From: an uncultured Coriobacteriaceae bacterium
GTDB taxonomy: Bacteria; Actinomycetota; Coriobacteriia; Coriobacteriales; Atopobiaceae
Direction: 5' to 3'
Assembly (NCBI GenBank): GCA_902778135.1
Contig: CACYWP010000009.1
Coordinates: forward strand, 1-64,000
DNA: 64,000 nt
Shown piece by piece: positions 44,301 to 52,124 of the stretch (the first letter of the stretch is position 1; every line of letters starts with the position of its first letter). Both the position numbers and the translations under genes were made by a program. The notes beneath the pieces were generated by a model, which had not been told where the DNA came from, did no database searches, and saw nothing but the letters and a program-made list of their open reading frames with translations.

Positions 44301-46278
44301 CGCGAATCATCGACGCCACGCCCGACACCGCCAGCTTGCGGGAGAGCCATTCGGGCGACAGGAGGAGCTCTTGGAGCGGCTGGTCCCGATGGGCCTCGTG
44401 CAGGTGGTAGGGATACTCGTCGAAGGGTCGCGCCACCTCGCAGGCATAGCTGCCGTCCGAACGGGGGTCGACGTGCCGCCCGAAGCACCTGGCGAGCGCC
44501 TCCTGGAACCGCAGCCTTAGCCCGGCGTAGCGCCTGAGGGCAGCCTGCCGGAAGCTCTCGTGGAAGAAGTCGTACAGGCGGTCGCGCCTGGCGAGGAAGG
44601 GGCGCAGCTGGCGGAGGAGCACGCGCAGCTTCGGCCGCAGGTCATCGGCGGATGCCTCGCCAAGCCCCTGGATGGCGACGACGAGCTCGTCCTCGTCAAG
44701 GCCTCGGCGGGAGCACGCGAGCAGCCCGAACAGCAGGCTGCTCAGGGGTTGTGACGCCACCGCGACGGTCTCCGACTCGAGGCGCACGAGCAGCTCGTCA
44801 AAGGCCGCCTCCGTATCGCCGCCAAAGCGCACGATCTGGCTCTTGATCTCCTCGAAGCGACCGAAGACGCGCAGCTCAGACAGGATGACGCTCAGGTAGA
44901 GCGGGGTGTCAGAACCCGATGACCCGACGATGAGCCGAATGGCGTCCTCGTCGAGGTGCTTGAGGTACTGCGACAGGAAGCGGTCGATCATCCCGCGCTT
45001 GAACTCCTCGTCACAGGCGGTCTGCAGCGGATGCACGTCGACGTTGGCGTAGGCCGCCATCTTTGCGAGCGTCTCGTCGTCAAGCGTCTCGGTCTTGCAG
45101 CTGAGGATGACCTTGAGCCCTGCGGGCAGCTGCCGCGGCAGCAGCTCGAGCAGGCGCATTCCGTCCTGGGTCTGGTTGAGGGCATCGATGAGCAGGACGG
45201 TCGGTCCCTGCGCGGCCATCTCGACGAGGTAGTCGTCCAGATGCACGTACAGCTCCTGATCCGTCGCGGGCGGCTCCAAGCCGCACTCCCTCATGATGGA
45301 GGAGAGCGTCGCATGGAGGTCCGAGGTCGAAGGGGAGATGCCGCAGAGGCGGACGATCAGCCGCGGCTTCTCCTGATACTCGCGAACGAGCGCACAGAGA
45401 AGCGAGGTCTTGCCCGAGCCGCCCGAACCTGTCACCAGATAGGCGGTGCGCTGCGGCGACAAAAGGTAGCGTCGGAGGTCCTCGAGGTCCCTGTGCTGGG
45501 GATAGTACGACTGCTCCTCGTGCCAGATGAACTCCATCTCGGCCGCGTCCGCATCGGACTCGTCGCCAAGGACCATATGCTCGGGAAACTCCTGTGCGAT
45601 CTGCTCCTTCAGCTGTCTCAGTATCACCTCTCCCAGGGCTTCCCCATCGGCGGAGAAGGAGCCGAGCTGCCCTCCCCCCTCGGAGCGCTCGAACTTGCAG
45701 TCGTACTCCGTCACCGAGTACCCGCCCTGCCTGATGACGTCCTTGAACGTCGCGATGCTCTCCAGGTTCTCCTCGCTGTCCTGGTAGCGTGCCCGCAGGG
45801 AGGACGGGACACCCTCGAGGAACCCATCGCGGCGGAAGTAGAACAGGGCACGGCGGCAGGGAGGCTGGCTCGTCAGGGCATCCTCGTACATGCGCTGCAT
45901 CGGCGCGAAGAGCGCGTGCTCGACCTCCATCTCGGTGATGGAGCAGCGACCCACCAGCTGGGGAAGCCCCGGATACTCGACGACGGTGTTGTTGCTGATC
46001 TCTCCCTCGGTGGGCACCCAGCCCCTCCTCTGTCCGAGGAAGCAGACGAAGAACGGCCGACAGCGGTCGATGTTGTGCAGGCAGGCCGCCACGGTGTTGT
46101 GAGTCTGCGCATCCTCCTCGGTGATGCCCCAGCGCAGGTCGATGTCATAGAGATGGATGCGTCTCCGCTCGCACCAGTCGAGCAGCTCCGGGAACACCTC
46201 CTTGACGAGGTAGTCGCGCTCGCCGTGCATGTCCTGGAAGGTGCTGCTGATGAAGATGGTCGCGTTTTCCCACCGCAT
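41353..46278 (-). CDS. Giant DUF4062-STAND NTPase-WD40-membrane protein
   Basis: 1641 residues from ATG 46278, preceded by a perfect aaaggag. Residues 1-110: DUF4062 ('TIFISSTFQDMHGERDYLV', 'HLYDIDLRWGITEEDA'), a TIR-like-fold domain also at the N-terminus of TEP1/NWD1-type proteins. Residues ~250-640: STAND/NACHT ATPase with P-loop 'VTGSGGSGKTSLL' (~281) and Walker B 'TVLLIDALNQT' (~360). Residues ~740-1380: WD40-like beta-propeller repeats ('LYAGCDDGTVALWQMQ', 'LLYTYGTDGHVCGWN'). Residues ~1383-1615: five or six membrane helices. STAND proteins oligomerise on ligand binding; prokaryotic ones often serve in phage defence. A membrane segment after the sensor is unusual. Confidence 0.88.
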   Translation of the reverse strand: MRWENATIFISSTFQDMHGERDYLVKEVFPELLDWCERRRIHLYDIDLRWGITEEDAQTHNTVAACLHNIDRCRPFFVCFLGQRRGWVPTEGEISNNTVVEYPGLPQLVGRCSITEMEVEHALFAPMQRMYEDALTSQPPCRRALFYFRRDGFLEGVPSSLRARYQDSEENLESIATFKDVIRQGGYSVTEYDCKFERSEGGGQLGSFSADGEALGEVILRQLKEQIAQEFPEHMVLGDESDADAAEMEFIWHEEQSYYPQHRDLEDLRRYLLSPQRTAYLVTGSGGSGKTSLLCALVREYQEKPRLIVRLCGISPSTSDLHATLSSIMRECGLEPPATDQELYVHLDDYLVEMAAQGPTVLLIDALNQTQDGMRLLELLPRQLPAGLKVILSCKTETLDDETLAKMAAYANVDVHPLQTACDEEFKRGMIDRFLSQYLKHLDEDAIRLIVGSSGSDTPLYLSVILSELRVFGRFEEIKSQIVRFGGDTEAAFDELLVRLESETVAVASQPLSSLLFGLLACSRRGLDEDELVVAIQGLGEASADDLRPKLRVLLRQLRPFLARRDRLYDFFHESFRQAALRRYAGLRLRFQEALARCFGRHVDPRSDGSYACEVARPFDEYPYHLHEAHRDQPLQELLLSPEWLSRKLAVSGVASMIRDYGLVGDSHSCRLVGNALRLAAPVLQRDPAQLAPQLIGRLMPWRDRLADVGELLDGLAGRERRSWLEPLNATFATPAEGSLAFKHGKVPITAMCLHMDDLVVVDEHNQIGVYDRHLGMRKGFVGAGESFVRCLASDGTVLYAGCDDGTVALWQMQILKVLRTIRLGRHAINSLAVDGGLLVAADESGAVMGYDLAGDGLAFTRKGGSHPLLALACDGGRMAYGGLDQRVTYWDGRRAARHRTRCGYVGGVVLSGTRMVYTTFYPRIFFRDLATDSVTSADYSDGYDFAVRDSKIMRYWREQGPYIRALCKVGAHVAIATPFSVAVFPCEGADEPTETFPCHDARTLVAVGDTIYMGDGRGLVRSYQIGAKAGVRVEQSLSAVSSLDCDDHHLVALGDTSVDCFELVERGGRTVLERRGEPLRSEVPGFYTAAAAWKGGFVAGSFGEYQQWVSFDDMTPRVLHQADARVMYVDELRRQDGVSELAVVGDNLVVLANDGTLHHYWVDGPMSHQTLERPNGYPRRLIDWPDHTITHLARWSDIDAALVSREEPQTVYVLMLFNDKVHFGTSIHVGQEVCLMASGPDDLLYTYGTDGHVCGWNRRGDCLVSFDALPGAQVMEVSDDCMTLGHPSGVVVCYELSKATPCAFVSGNEGICSLASRGDAIFAGTEQGRVMAFRLHSPGPVTADRKRSLDALVELGADESLYQGMRTIESDKESALFDILRKVAYATPLIATALAVIVTKGLGELSCAASYGCAPGSLIGWIAGILLTMARVGILSGFGFLIEGEKGEYADDVRWERTYVLQLVDRFALPLLLLLSTLPCLLLASSSQLLEPLSMSLALYLPTALGAKYYKISGMRYDSHYGALQMTDPKYAKESLLRPLSKDGSIIGLQEAFRKLRIITVALYVVHVLTIVAVILVLMNVTPLLGIAPTSWKAILLRVVFVAGFWILDVSFWQDMEEQVLKRVFPWVDAKTLRIVARYE

Positions 46279-46438
46279 GACACGCTCCTTTGCCCGTCCC
46301 GCGAGCTGACTGACCCACCTGGCCGCACAAACACTATATCGCCGTGCCACGTGCCCGCCGTCCCAGGCACTGGGCAATCTGGCATTCGTGCCGCTGGCGG
46401 CGGGAGACCGGAGTCGCCATGGCAGGCCCTATCCACAC

Positions 46439-46466
46439 TTGATATATTCCATTTATGGAATAATAT
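46439..46466 (+). promoter_or_regulatory. Promoter of the padR operon
   Basis: TTGATA (46439-46444), 16-base spacer, TAATAT (46461-46466). Transcription would begin near 46473, which rules out the ATG at 46465 and supports the GTG start at 46501. Confidence 0.7.
46445..46462. promoter_or_regulatory. Probable PadR operator between -35 and -10
   Basis: TATTCCA-TTTA-TGGAATA, a 7-bp perfect inverted repeat that fills the spacer of the promoter. Its position would let a bound dimer block RNA polymerase, fitting autorepression by the PadR encoded next. Confidence 0.65.
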
Positions 46467-46500
46467 GAATCGCAGATGGGACGCGCGGAAGGGAGGGACC

Positions 46501-47103
46501 GTGCTGCGCCACGGCATCCTGGGCCTTATCAGCAACGGGGACAAGACCGGCTACGAGATCATGACGGTGTTCCGGGACTCACTGAGCCACTTCTGGAAGG
46601 CGCAGACCAGCCAGATATACCGAGAGCTGCAGACGATGGAGAAGGCCGGGTGGATCAGCCAGACCCACATCCCGCAGGTGGGAAAGCCGGACAAGAACGT
46701 CTTCTCCATCACCCCCGCCGGGCACGACGAGCTGCTGCGCTGGCTGCGGGACGACGGCACGCCCCTGAGCTTCAGGAACCCGCTCCTGATGAAGACCTTC
46801 TTCATGGGCGAACTGCCCGTCGAGGAGAGCATCGCGTTCTTCGAGGTGCTCAGGGACGTGTCCATCCTTCCCGAAGGCGGGCGGCAGGCCTCGGCCGATG
46901 CCGACATGTACCAGCAGGCAGTCGACCACCCCGAGAAGGCCATCTACTGGAAGCTCACCATCGAGTTCGGACGCAGGTACGAGAGGATGCAGCGCGAGTG
47001 GTGCGACTGCTGCATCCAGGAGCTCGAGGGGCTCAGGCGCATGCAGGACGCTCGGGCCCATGACGGCGCGGCGACCACTATCACATGGGAGGACCGGGCA
47101 TGA
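46501..47103 (+). CDS. PadR family transcriptional regulator
   Basis: 200 residues from GTG 46501 with a gggaggg site and a promoter just upstream. Winged-helix N-terminal domain: 'LRHGILGLISNGDKTGYEIM', 'FWKAQTSQIYRELQTMEKAG', 'GKPDKNVFSITPAGHDELLR'. The C-terminal ~100 residues are the PadR Vir_act_alpha_C dimerisation helices. First gene of a three-gene operon with two flavodoxin-fold proteins, overlapping the next by ATGA. It likely represses its own operon through the inverted repeat at 46445-46462; the inducer is unknown. Confidence 0.9.
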   Translation: MLRHGILGLISNGDKTGYEIMTVFRDSLSHFWKAQTSQIYRELQTMEKAGWISQTHIPQVGKPDKNVFSITPAGHDELLRWLRDDGTPLSFRNPLLMKTFFMGELPVEESIAFFEVLRDVSILPEGGRQASADADMYQQAVDHPEKAIYWKLTIEFGRRYERMQREWCDCCIQELEGLRRMQDARAHDGAATTITWEDRA

Positions 47104-47588
47104 AGGTGATACTGCACGACTTGGGTCCCGATTACCACGAGGCAATCGGGCGCAGATGCGACGTCGAGCTGGTTGCGGACGGAAGGTACGCCCCCTGCCA
47201 GGGCTGCTTCGGCTGCTGGACCAAGCATCCCGCAGAGTGCTTCATGAAGGATGGGCTCCAGCGGGTCTGTCGCACCATCGGACACGCGGACGAGCTGGTG
47301 ATCGTCACGAGGAACCTCTACGGGTCGTACAGCGCCCCCATCAAGAACGTGCTGGACCGCTCCATCGGCACCTCCACGCCATTCAGCACCTATCGGGGCG
47401 GGCAGATGCACCACACGTTGCGTTACGGCAGGCATGACCTATGGAAGGTCGTCGTGTACGGCGATGCCACCGAGGCGGAGCGGGGGACCTTCCGCTACCT
47501 TGCCGAGCGCAACGCCATCAACGACGGGTTCGCGCGATCCGAGGTCGTGTTCCTCGCGAGCCTTGCGGAACTGGAGGAGGCGCTATGA
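47100..47588 (+). CDS. Flavodoxin-fold / NADPH-dependent FMN reductase-like protein
   Basis: 162 residues. Shortened flavodoxin fold: 'MKVILHDLGPDYH', 'YAPCQGCFGCWTKHPAECFM' where the flavin-reductase family has its 'C.GC..C' segment, 'ADELVIVTRNLYGSYSAPIK' with 'NVLDRSIG', matching the FMN-reductase 'sP.Y....p..lK.~lDR' pattern. Probably binds FMN. Translationally coupled to padR and to the next gene. Confidence 0.82.
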   Translation: MKVILHDLGPDYHEAIGRRCDVELVADGRYAPCQGCFGCWTKHPAECFMKDGLQRVCRTIGHADELVIVTRNLYGSYSAPIKNVLDRSIGTSTPFSTYRGGQMHHTLRYGRHDLWKVVVYGDATEAERGTFRYLAERNAINDGFARSEVVFLASLAELEEAL

Positions 47589-48319
47589 AGACGGTCCTCA
47601 TCAACGGCAGTCCCAAAAGGCGGCTCAGCGCCTCCAGCTACTTCCTCCTTCTGCAGCGCCTGTTCGTCGGGGGACAGAAGGTCACCGAGACGCTGCGCAC
47701 GCCAGCCGACCACAGCCGCATCCTCGCACAGCTCGATGATGCGCAGGCGGTGGTGTTCTGCCTTCCCCTGTACGTGGACGGGATTCCGTCCCACGTGCTG
47801 CACTTCATGGAGGAGATGGAGGCGTACTGCACCCGGAACGGCCTGCACCTCAGCGTCTACTGCATCGCGAACAACGGCTTCATCGAGGGACGCCAGAACG
47901 AGCCCCTCATGCAGGCCTTCGAGCACTTCTGCACGAGGGCGGGCCTCTCCTGGGGAGGTGGCGTCGGGATCGGGGGTGGCGTCATGCTCAACGTCACCCG
48001 CATCCTCTTCGTGGTGGACATCGCCTTGCTGGTCGTGAACACGGCGCTCGGCGTGGCGACGACCGGTGACCTCTTCCCACGCGACGCCTGGGCGAGCTTC
48101 GGGACGAACGCCCTGCTCCTGCTGTACTTCAACCTTGGCGTGCTGCTCTACCTCGCACGCATGGGCGCCGCCATCCGCAGGGGCGTTGCCTGCGGCAAGA
48201 GGTACACCCGCATCCTCATTCCCTCGTTCGTCTTCATCCTGTTCGCGGACGTCTTCTTCGTCATCGCCTCCCTGTTCCAAGGGGGCCTCTTCAGAGGCTG
48301 GCTGGCAAGGAAGGAGTGA
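47585..48319 (+). CDS. Flavodoxin-fold protein fused to a membrane domain
   Basis: 244 residues. Residues 1-125 have the FMN-binding pattern 'MKTVLINGSPKRRLSASSYF' and 'AVVFCLPLYVDGIPSHVLHF'; residues ~135-240 form three hydrophobic helices ('ILFVVDIALLVVNTALGVA', 'LLLYFNLGVLLYLARM', 'ILIPSFVFILFADVFFVIAS'). The fusion would place a flavoprotein at the membrane next to its partner encoded just upstream (ATGA overlap). Role unknown; induced via PadR. Confidence 0.75.
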   Translation: MKTVLINGSPKRRLSASSYFLLLQRLFVGGQKVTETLRTPADHSRILAQLDDAQAVVFCLPLYVDGIPSHVLHFMEEMEAYCTRNGLHLSVYCIANNGFIEGRQNEPLMQAFEHFCTRAGLSWGGGVGIGGGVMLNVTRILFVVDIALLVVNTALGVATTGDLFPRDAWASFGTNALLLLYFNLGVLLYLARMGAAIRRGVACGKRYTRILIPSFVFILFADVFFVIASLFQGGLFRGWLARKE

Positions 48320-48391
48320 TCGCGGGAACGAGGGCTTCTAGGCCCGTACGGGCGCCGGCCTGCACCATGGTGTCGCCCGTCCCCCAAACGA

Positions 48392-48865
48392 CTAGCGCGT
48401 TGACAGCTCGCGCAGGTGGCCGAGGTGGATGCCGATGTGGCCGATGCCGAGGATGACGGCGGCAACCACGGCTATGGGCGACTGGTACCAGATGCCCAGA
48501 AGGATGGCGGAAGCGACGGGCAGGCTCGCAATGGGTACGGGAATGGGCCCGAGGGGCTGGTACATGCCGTCAAGCCTCTCTCCACCCCTGAAGTAGCGGA
48601 CCCAGGCGACCTCGTAGAGGACCATGAGCAGGAGGGCGGCCATCAGCCAGAGGAGCCATGGGAACGAGAGGCCTTGCGGGCAGACGAATATGACGGCAGA
48701 GGTGGTCGTGAGCACCTGGCCAACCCGCTCGAGCATGAGGAGGGTCTTGTCCTCGTGTGCGGAGATCTCCTCGTAGCCGAGGGGTTGGCTCTTCGCCCAC
48801 CTGATGTTCGGGACGAACAGCATCGCCAGGAACACGATGCCGACTATCGAGAAGCCAAATCGCAT
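48392..48865 (-). CDS. Five-helix membrane protein of unknown function
   Basis: 157 residues from ATG 48865 with an aaggtga site. Helices near 3-17, 50-63, 67-85, 110-127 and 131-148; a conserved-looking 'GYEEISAHEDKTLLMLERVG' loop follows helix 1. Family not recognised; resembles small uncharacterised membrane proteins of Actinobacteria. The 48866-49123 gap holds nothing obvious. Confidence 0.65.
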   Translation of the reverse strand: MRFGFSIVGIVFLAMLFVPNIRWAKSQPLGYEEISAHEDKTLLMLERVGQVLTTTSAVIFVCPQGLSFPWLLWLMAALLLMVLYEVAWVRYFRGGERLDGMYQPLGPIPVPIASLPVASAILLGIWYQSPIAVVAAVILGIGHIGIHLGHLRELSTR

Positions 48866-49123
48866 CTTCACCTTCCAACCCTGTGCCGGAACCCCTCTCG
48901 GCATTGTAAGGCATGGGACATCACGTCGGGTGCCCAGCTCATGCGCGCCTCGCCTAGCCTGTGACACCAGTTGGTCGCGAGGACGACCCCATCCCTCCAT
49001 GTCCGCGACCACCAGCGAAACCGGATTCCCGTCGGGCAAATGGCACAGGACGGATGAAGCTATAGTCAGGGATAGGCTCTGGGGGCCAGGCCACCTCACG
49101 TGTCGTCGAGAGAGGAGCATCGC

Positions 49124-49432
49124 ATGGCATCGTCGGCCGAATACCTGGAATACGTGCTCGAGCTGCTTTCGGGCGTACCCGAGGTCACCACGCGCAAGAT
49201 GATGGGCGAATACCTGCTCTACGCGTCGGGAAAGCTCTTCGGTGGGGTGTATGACGACCGCTTTCTCGTGAAGGACACAGATGTCTCGCGCGTCGTCCTC
49301 GCCACCGAAGAGGTGCCCTACGAGGGGGCCTCGCCCATGCTGCTGGTGGACGTGGAGGACCCGGACGGCGTGGCCAAACTCGTGATGGACATGCTGCCCG
49401 AGCTTCCCGACCCGAAGAGGCGTCGCAGATAG
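49124..49432 (+). CDS. TfoX/Sxy N-terminal domain protein
   Basis: 102 residues from ATG 49124 (gaggag site; ATG 49100 lacks one). 'EVTTRKMMGEYLLYASGKLF' and 'GGVYDDRFLVKD' are the TfoX-N hallmarks. Full-length TfoX activates competence genes in gamma-proteobacteria; in Gram-positives the single-domain form is of unknown role. The 49433-49683 gap shows no gene. Confidence 0.88.
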   Translation: MASSAEYLEYVLELLSGVPEVTTRKMMGEYLLYASGKLFGGVYDDRFLVKDTDVSRVVLATEEVPYEGASPMLLVDVEDPDGVAKLVMDMLPELPDPKRRRR

Positions 49433-49683
49433 CAGCCCCTCTTGCGAAGAAAGCCAGCGTCAATTGCCCAGCTGTGACAGCACCTGGGTCGAATGCCGCG
49501 ACCGGTGTATGGGCACCAAAGGTGACGCCACCCTCACGTGCCAGTCCTGCAACCACCCCGCTGCGGTTGGACGCATGCCTTCCGACGCCGTCGCCTCACA
49601 ATGCCTCACACACCCCAATCGTAGCCCTAAACGCGTCCCATAAGACGCACAGTGCTCCGTCTGGAGCTTCATGCCATGCCATC

Positions 49684-50760
49684 CTACCTGCCCATGACGC
49701 CCCGCCTCATCTGCCGCACGAGGCGATACGGGTGGTAGGCAGCCCTCAGGAGCCAGGGACACGAGAGTGCCATGCGATAGGCAATCCGGGGGAGACGGCC
49801 CATGCCGTCAGTCCCCCTCGCCTGGCCGACCTCGACGATCTGCCTCCGCAGGTCCCTGCGAAACGCCCTTGCCTCCGCGCCTGCCTCGGTACACCTGGCA
49901 TACCCGGCGACCAAACCCCTCAGGCCCTTCGCACGGACACGCTGGCGAAGCTCGGGGGTGAAGATCTCGGGATGCGCCTCGACATATTCCTCGAAGTGGC
50001 TGCGGGCCAGAATCCCGTCGGTGACATTCTCGACCGAGCGGACGTAGGTGATGCTTCCCGGCCTCATGCGATGCAGGTACAGCGACTGGTCGATGACGCA
50101 GAGCGACGTGATGAGGTCGAAGACCCGGAACGTCGTGTCTGTGTCCTCGTAGACGTGCCCAACGGGATAGCGAACGCTCTCCCACAGTTCGCGACGATAC
50201 AGCTTGTTCCACACGCTCACGTTGATCTTGCCGGCGGCGATCGCCCTCAGTGCGTCCTCGCGCCCGTACACGCCAGCCTCGATCGAGGGGGCCACGCGCG
50301 AACGCTTGCGCCGTGGCTTGCCGTCACGCGTGAGCGGGCCCCTTGCCGGGTGGAAGGAGTATCGGCATGCCGACACGTCCACTTGCTCGCGAACCATCGC
50401 CGCAACCAGCAGCTCCACATAGCTCTCGTCGAAGGCGTCGTCGGAGTCGAGGAACGCGATGGCGTCGCCATGCGCCAGGTCGATGCCCGCGTTGCGTGCG
50501 GCGCTGAGACCCCCGTTCTCCTGATGCACGACCACGATGCGCCCGTCCCTGCTCGCATAGTCGTCGCAGAGCTCCCCCGAGCCGTCCGTCGAGCCGTCGT
50601 CGATCACGACGACCTCGAGGTTCCCGTAGGTCTGGCGCAAGACGCTATCCAGCGCCTCGGCCAGATAGGGACGTACGTTGTACACCGGGACGATCACGCT
50701 CACGAGCATGTCGTCGCCTGTCGCACGCCTGGGGTTGGAGTTTTCCGTCGGTAAACCCAT
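49684..50760 (-). CDS. Family 2 glycosyltransferase
   Basis: 358 residues; ATG 50760 is used, but 50709 ('MLVSVIVPVYN') is possible. GT-A fold of GT2: 'VSVIVPVYNVRPYLAEALDS', 'VVVIDDGSTDGSGELCDDY' with the UDP-binding Asp, 'NGGLSAARNAGID', and the metal-binding 'IAFLDSDDAFDESYVE'. The C-terminal helical part lacks membrane helices. Probably adds a sugar to a cell-surface polymer; no polysaccharide cluster is adjacent. Confidence 0.9.
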   Translation of the reverse strand: MGLPTENSNPRRATGDDMLVSVIVPVYNVRPYLAEALDSVLRQTYGNLEVVVIDDGSTDGSGELCDDYASRDGRIVVVHQENGGLSAARNAGIDLAHGDAIAFLDSDDAFDESYVELLVAAMVREQVDVSACRYSFHPARGPLTRDGKPRRKRSRVAPSIEAGVYGREDALRAIAAGKINVSVWNKLYRRELWESVRYPVGHVYEDTDTTFRVFDLITSLCVIDQSLYLHRMRPGSITYVRSVENVTDGILARSHFEEYVEAHPEIFTPELRQRVRAKGLRGLVAGYARCTEAGAEARAFRRDLRRQIVEVGQARGTDGMGRLPRIAYRMALSCPWLLRAAYHPYRLVRQMRRGVMGR

Positions 50761-50932
50761 GTGAGTCTTTCAATCTTGGTCCCATGCCTTTCGGGCATCA
50801 TTCTAGCCACTGGGACGACCCTGGCAAGAAGGGGGCGCTGCGCGAGTCCAGACCGCCTGGCCACCCGACGACGGTCCAAACGCGGGCTGGCATCGCGACG
50901 TCACATGCCGCTGGAGTGCACCCGAACACGGT

Positions 50933-50968
50933 GGGCCCTCCGCCGGCACGTGGCGGCGGGAGGGACCC
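50933..50968 (-). terminator. Hairpin after the YwaF-like gene
   Basis: A GC-rich stem of ~13 bp with one bulge (GGGCCCTCCGCCG / CGGCGGGAGGGACCC), 16 bases past the stop at 50984. Confidence 0.5.
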
Positions 50969-50983
50969 AGCAGATGCGGCAGG

Positions 50984-51757
50984 CTACCCGCGCGCGGGTC
51001 GCTTGTCCCTGAAGGGCAGGTAGAACACGGTGAAGACCAGCACGGCCAGCGCGATGACGATCGCTATGTAGACGTACCACTGCCACCGCTCGGTCAGCAG
51101 CAGGCCGATGGGCGTGCGGTAGGTGAAGAAGAAGTTGGGCGTGTTCTCCACGCCGAGGAGCGTGGTGCCCGTGTAGGTGACGTAGGCAAACGCCGAGTTC
51201 ATGTAGATGGACATCATGCCAAACGCCAGTATGATGGCCAGCGACGAGCGCAGATGGCGCGAGAAGCTGATGTTGACCTCCCCGCAGCGCGCGATGTAGA
51301 CCCCCAGCACTATCAGCATAGAGTGGTATGCGAAGAACTGGTAGGCGATGGGATGCGTGAAGGCCTGTGCGGGCTCGATGCCATTGGTGAAGATGGAGGG
51401 CAGCGCCAGCGCGAGAAACGCGCCGAAGACGCAGGTGGGATACATGAAGGCAAGGATGGTCTCGCGTCGTTTGGCACTTTCGGCAAACCGCACGTAGAAG
51501 ATGAGGAAGATCTGGATGGAGCACAGGTGGAAGGGCAGGTGGCGCCACTCGATGAACATGTGCATGGCACTGCCGTCCGCCGTGGGCACCATCTGTATGT
51601 AGGTGAGGAGCTTGATGAACTCGGAGGCTGCCGCGAGCACGCAGGACGCCGACAGGACCTGCTCGAGCGGCAGCTTGCGCGCAAGCAGCTCGCGCAAGGT
51701 CAGGAAGATGGCCACGGCGCAGATGGCAAGCCAGACGAGGTGCTGTGGGCTGAACAC
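50984..51757 (-). CDS. YwaF/TIGR02206-like integral membrane protein
   Basis: 257 residues from GTG 51757, which has an aggagggg site; the open frame continues upstream but without a plausible start. Six to seven helices; 'FSPQHLVWLAICAV' and 'EWRHLPFHLCSIQIFLIFYV' (His residues in helix 3) and 'THPIAYQFFAYHSMLIVLGV' fit the YwaF family, whose function is not established. Confidence 0.75.
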   Translation of the reverse strand: MFSPQHLVWLAICAVAIFLTLRELLARKLPLEQVLSASCVLAAASEFIKLLTYIQMVPTADGSAMHMFIEWRHLPFHLCSIQIFLIFYVRFAESAKRRETILAFMYPTCVFGAFLALALPSIFTNGIEPAQAFTHPIAYQFFAYHSMLIVLGVYIARCGEVNISFSRHLRSSLAIILAFGMMSIYMNSAFAYVTYTGTTLLGVENTPNFFFTYRTPIGLLLTERWQWYVYIAIVIALAVLVFTVFYLPFRDKRPARG

Positions 51758-52073
51758 GGTTATCCCCTCCTGGTGGGCTGACGGGCATCGACTGCGGGAC
51801 GCGCACGCCGGGTCGAACGCGCATGGCCCGGGCTGCCCGCATGCCCCACGACGCGCGGCCACCCTGGGGACGTGCGCCCGCGAGGCAATCAGACACCTGA
51901 GATTCTGAGGTTGGCGCACGTGACGTCAGACCTCGCCCGGCACGTTGAAATTATGTCGTTACAAGATGTCCGCGACTCCCGCGAAAGGTGTCACGTGACA
52001 GGGCGGCCCCATCGCGACTTCGTGCGGACATGCCAGGAAGCCCTCGTCTGGGACTCGCCCAAACGCATAGAAT

Positions 52074-52105
52074 GGGGCTTGTGGCACAGCCATGCCACAA
52101 GCCCC
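52074..52105 (+). promoter_or_regulatory. Strong hairpin just before the ZIP transporter
   Basis: A 13-bp perfect stem (GGGGCTTGTGGCA / TGCCACAAGCCCC) with a 6-base loop ends 19 bases before the start codon, leaving room only for the ribosome site. A -10-like TAGAAT overlaps its 5' side. Could control translation or be an attenuator. The rest of the 51758-52073 gap shows no gene. Confidence 0.5.
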
Positions 52106-52124
52106 GCGCAAAGGACGTCACGCC

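Noticed and set aside
42418..44520. Long plus-strand ORF (700 codons) opposite the STAND protein
   Set aside because: Low-complexity antisense frame; the minus strand carries clear DUF4062, P-loop and WD40 motifs.
46465..46500. ATG 46465 as the padR start
   Set aside because: It overlaps the -10 box TAATAT and has no ribosome site; GTG 46501 follows a strong site and gives the normal PadR length.
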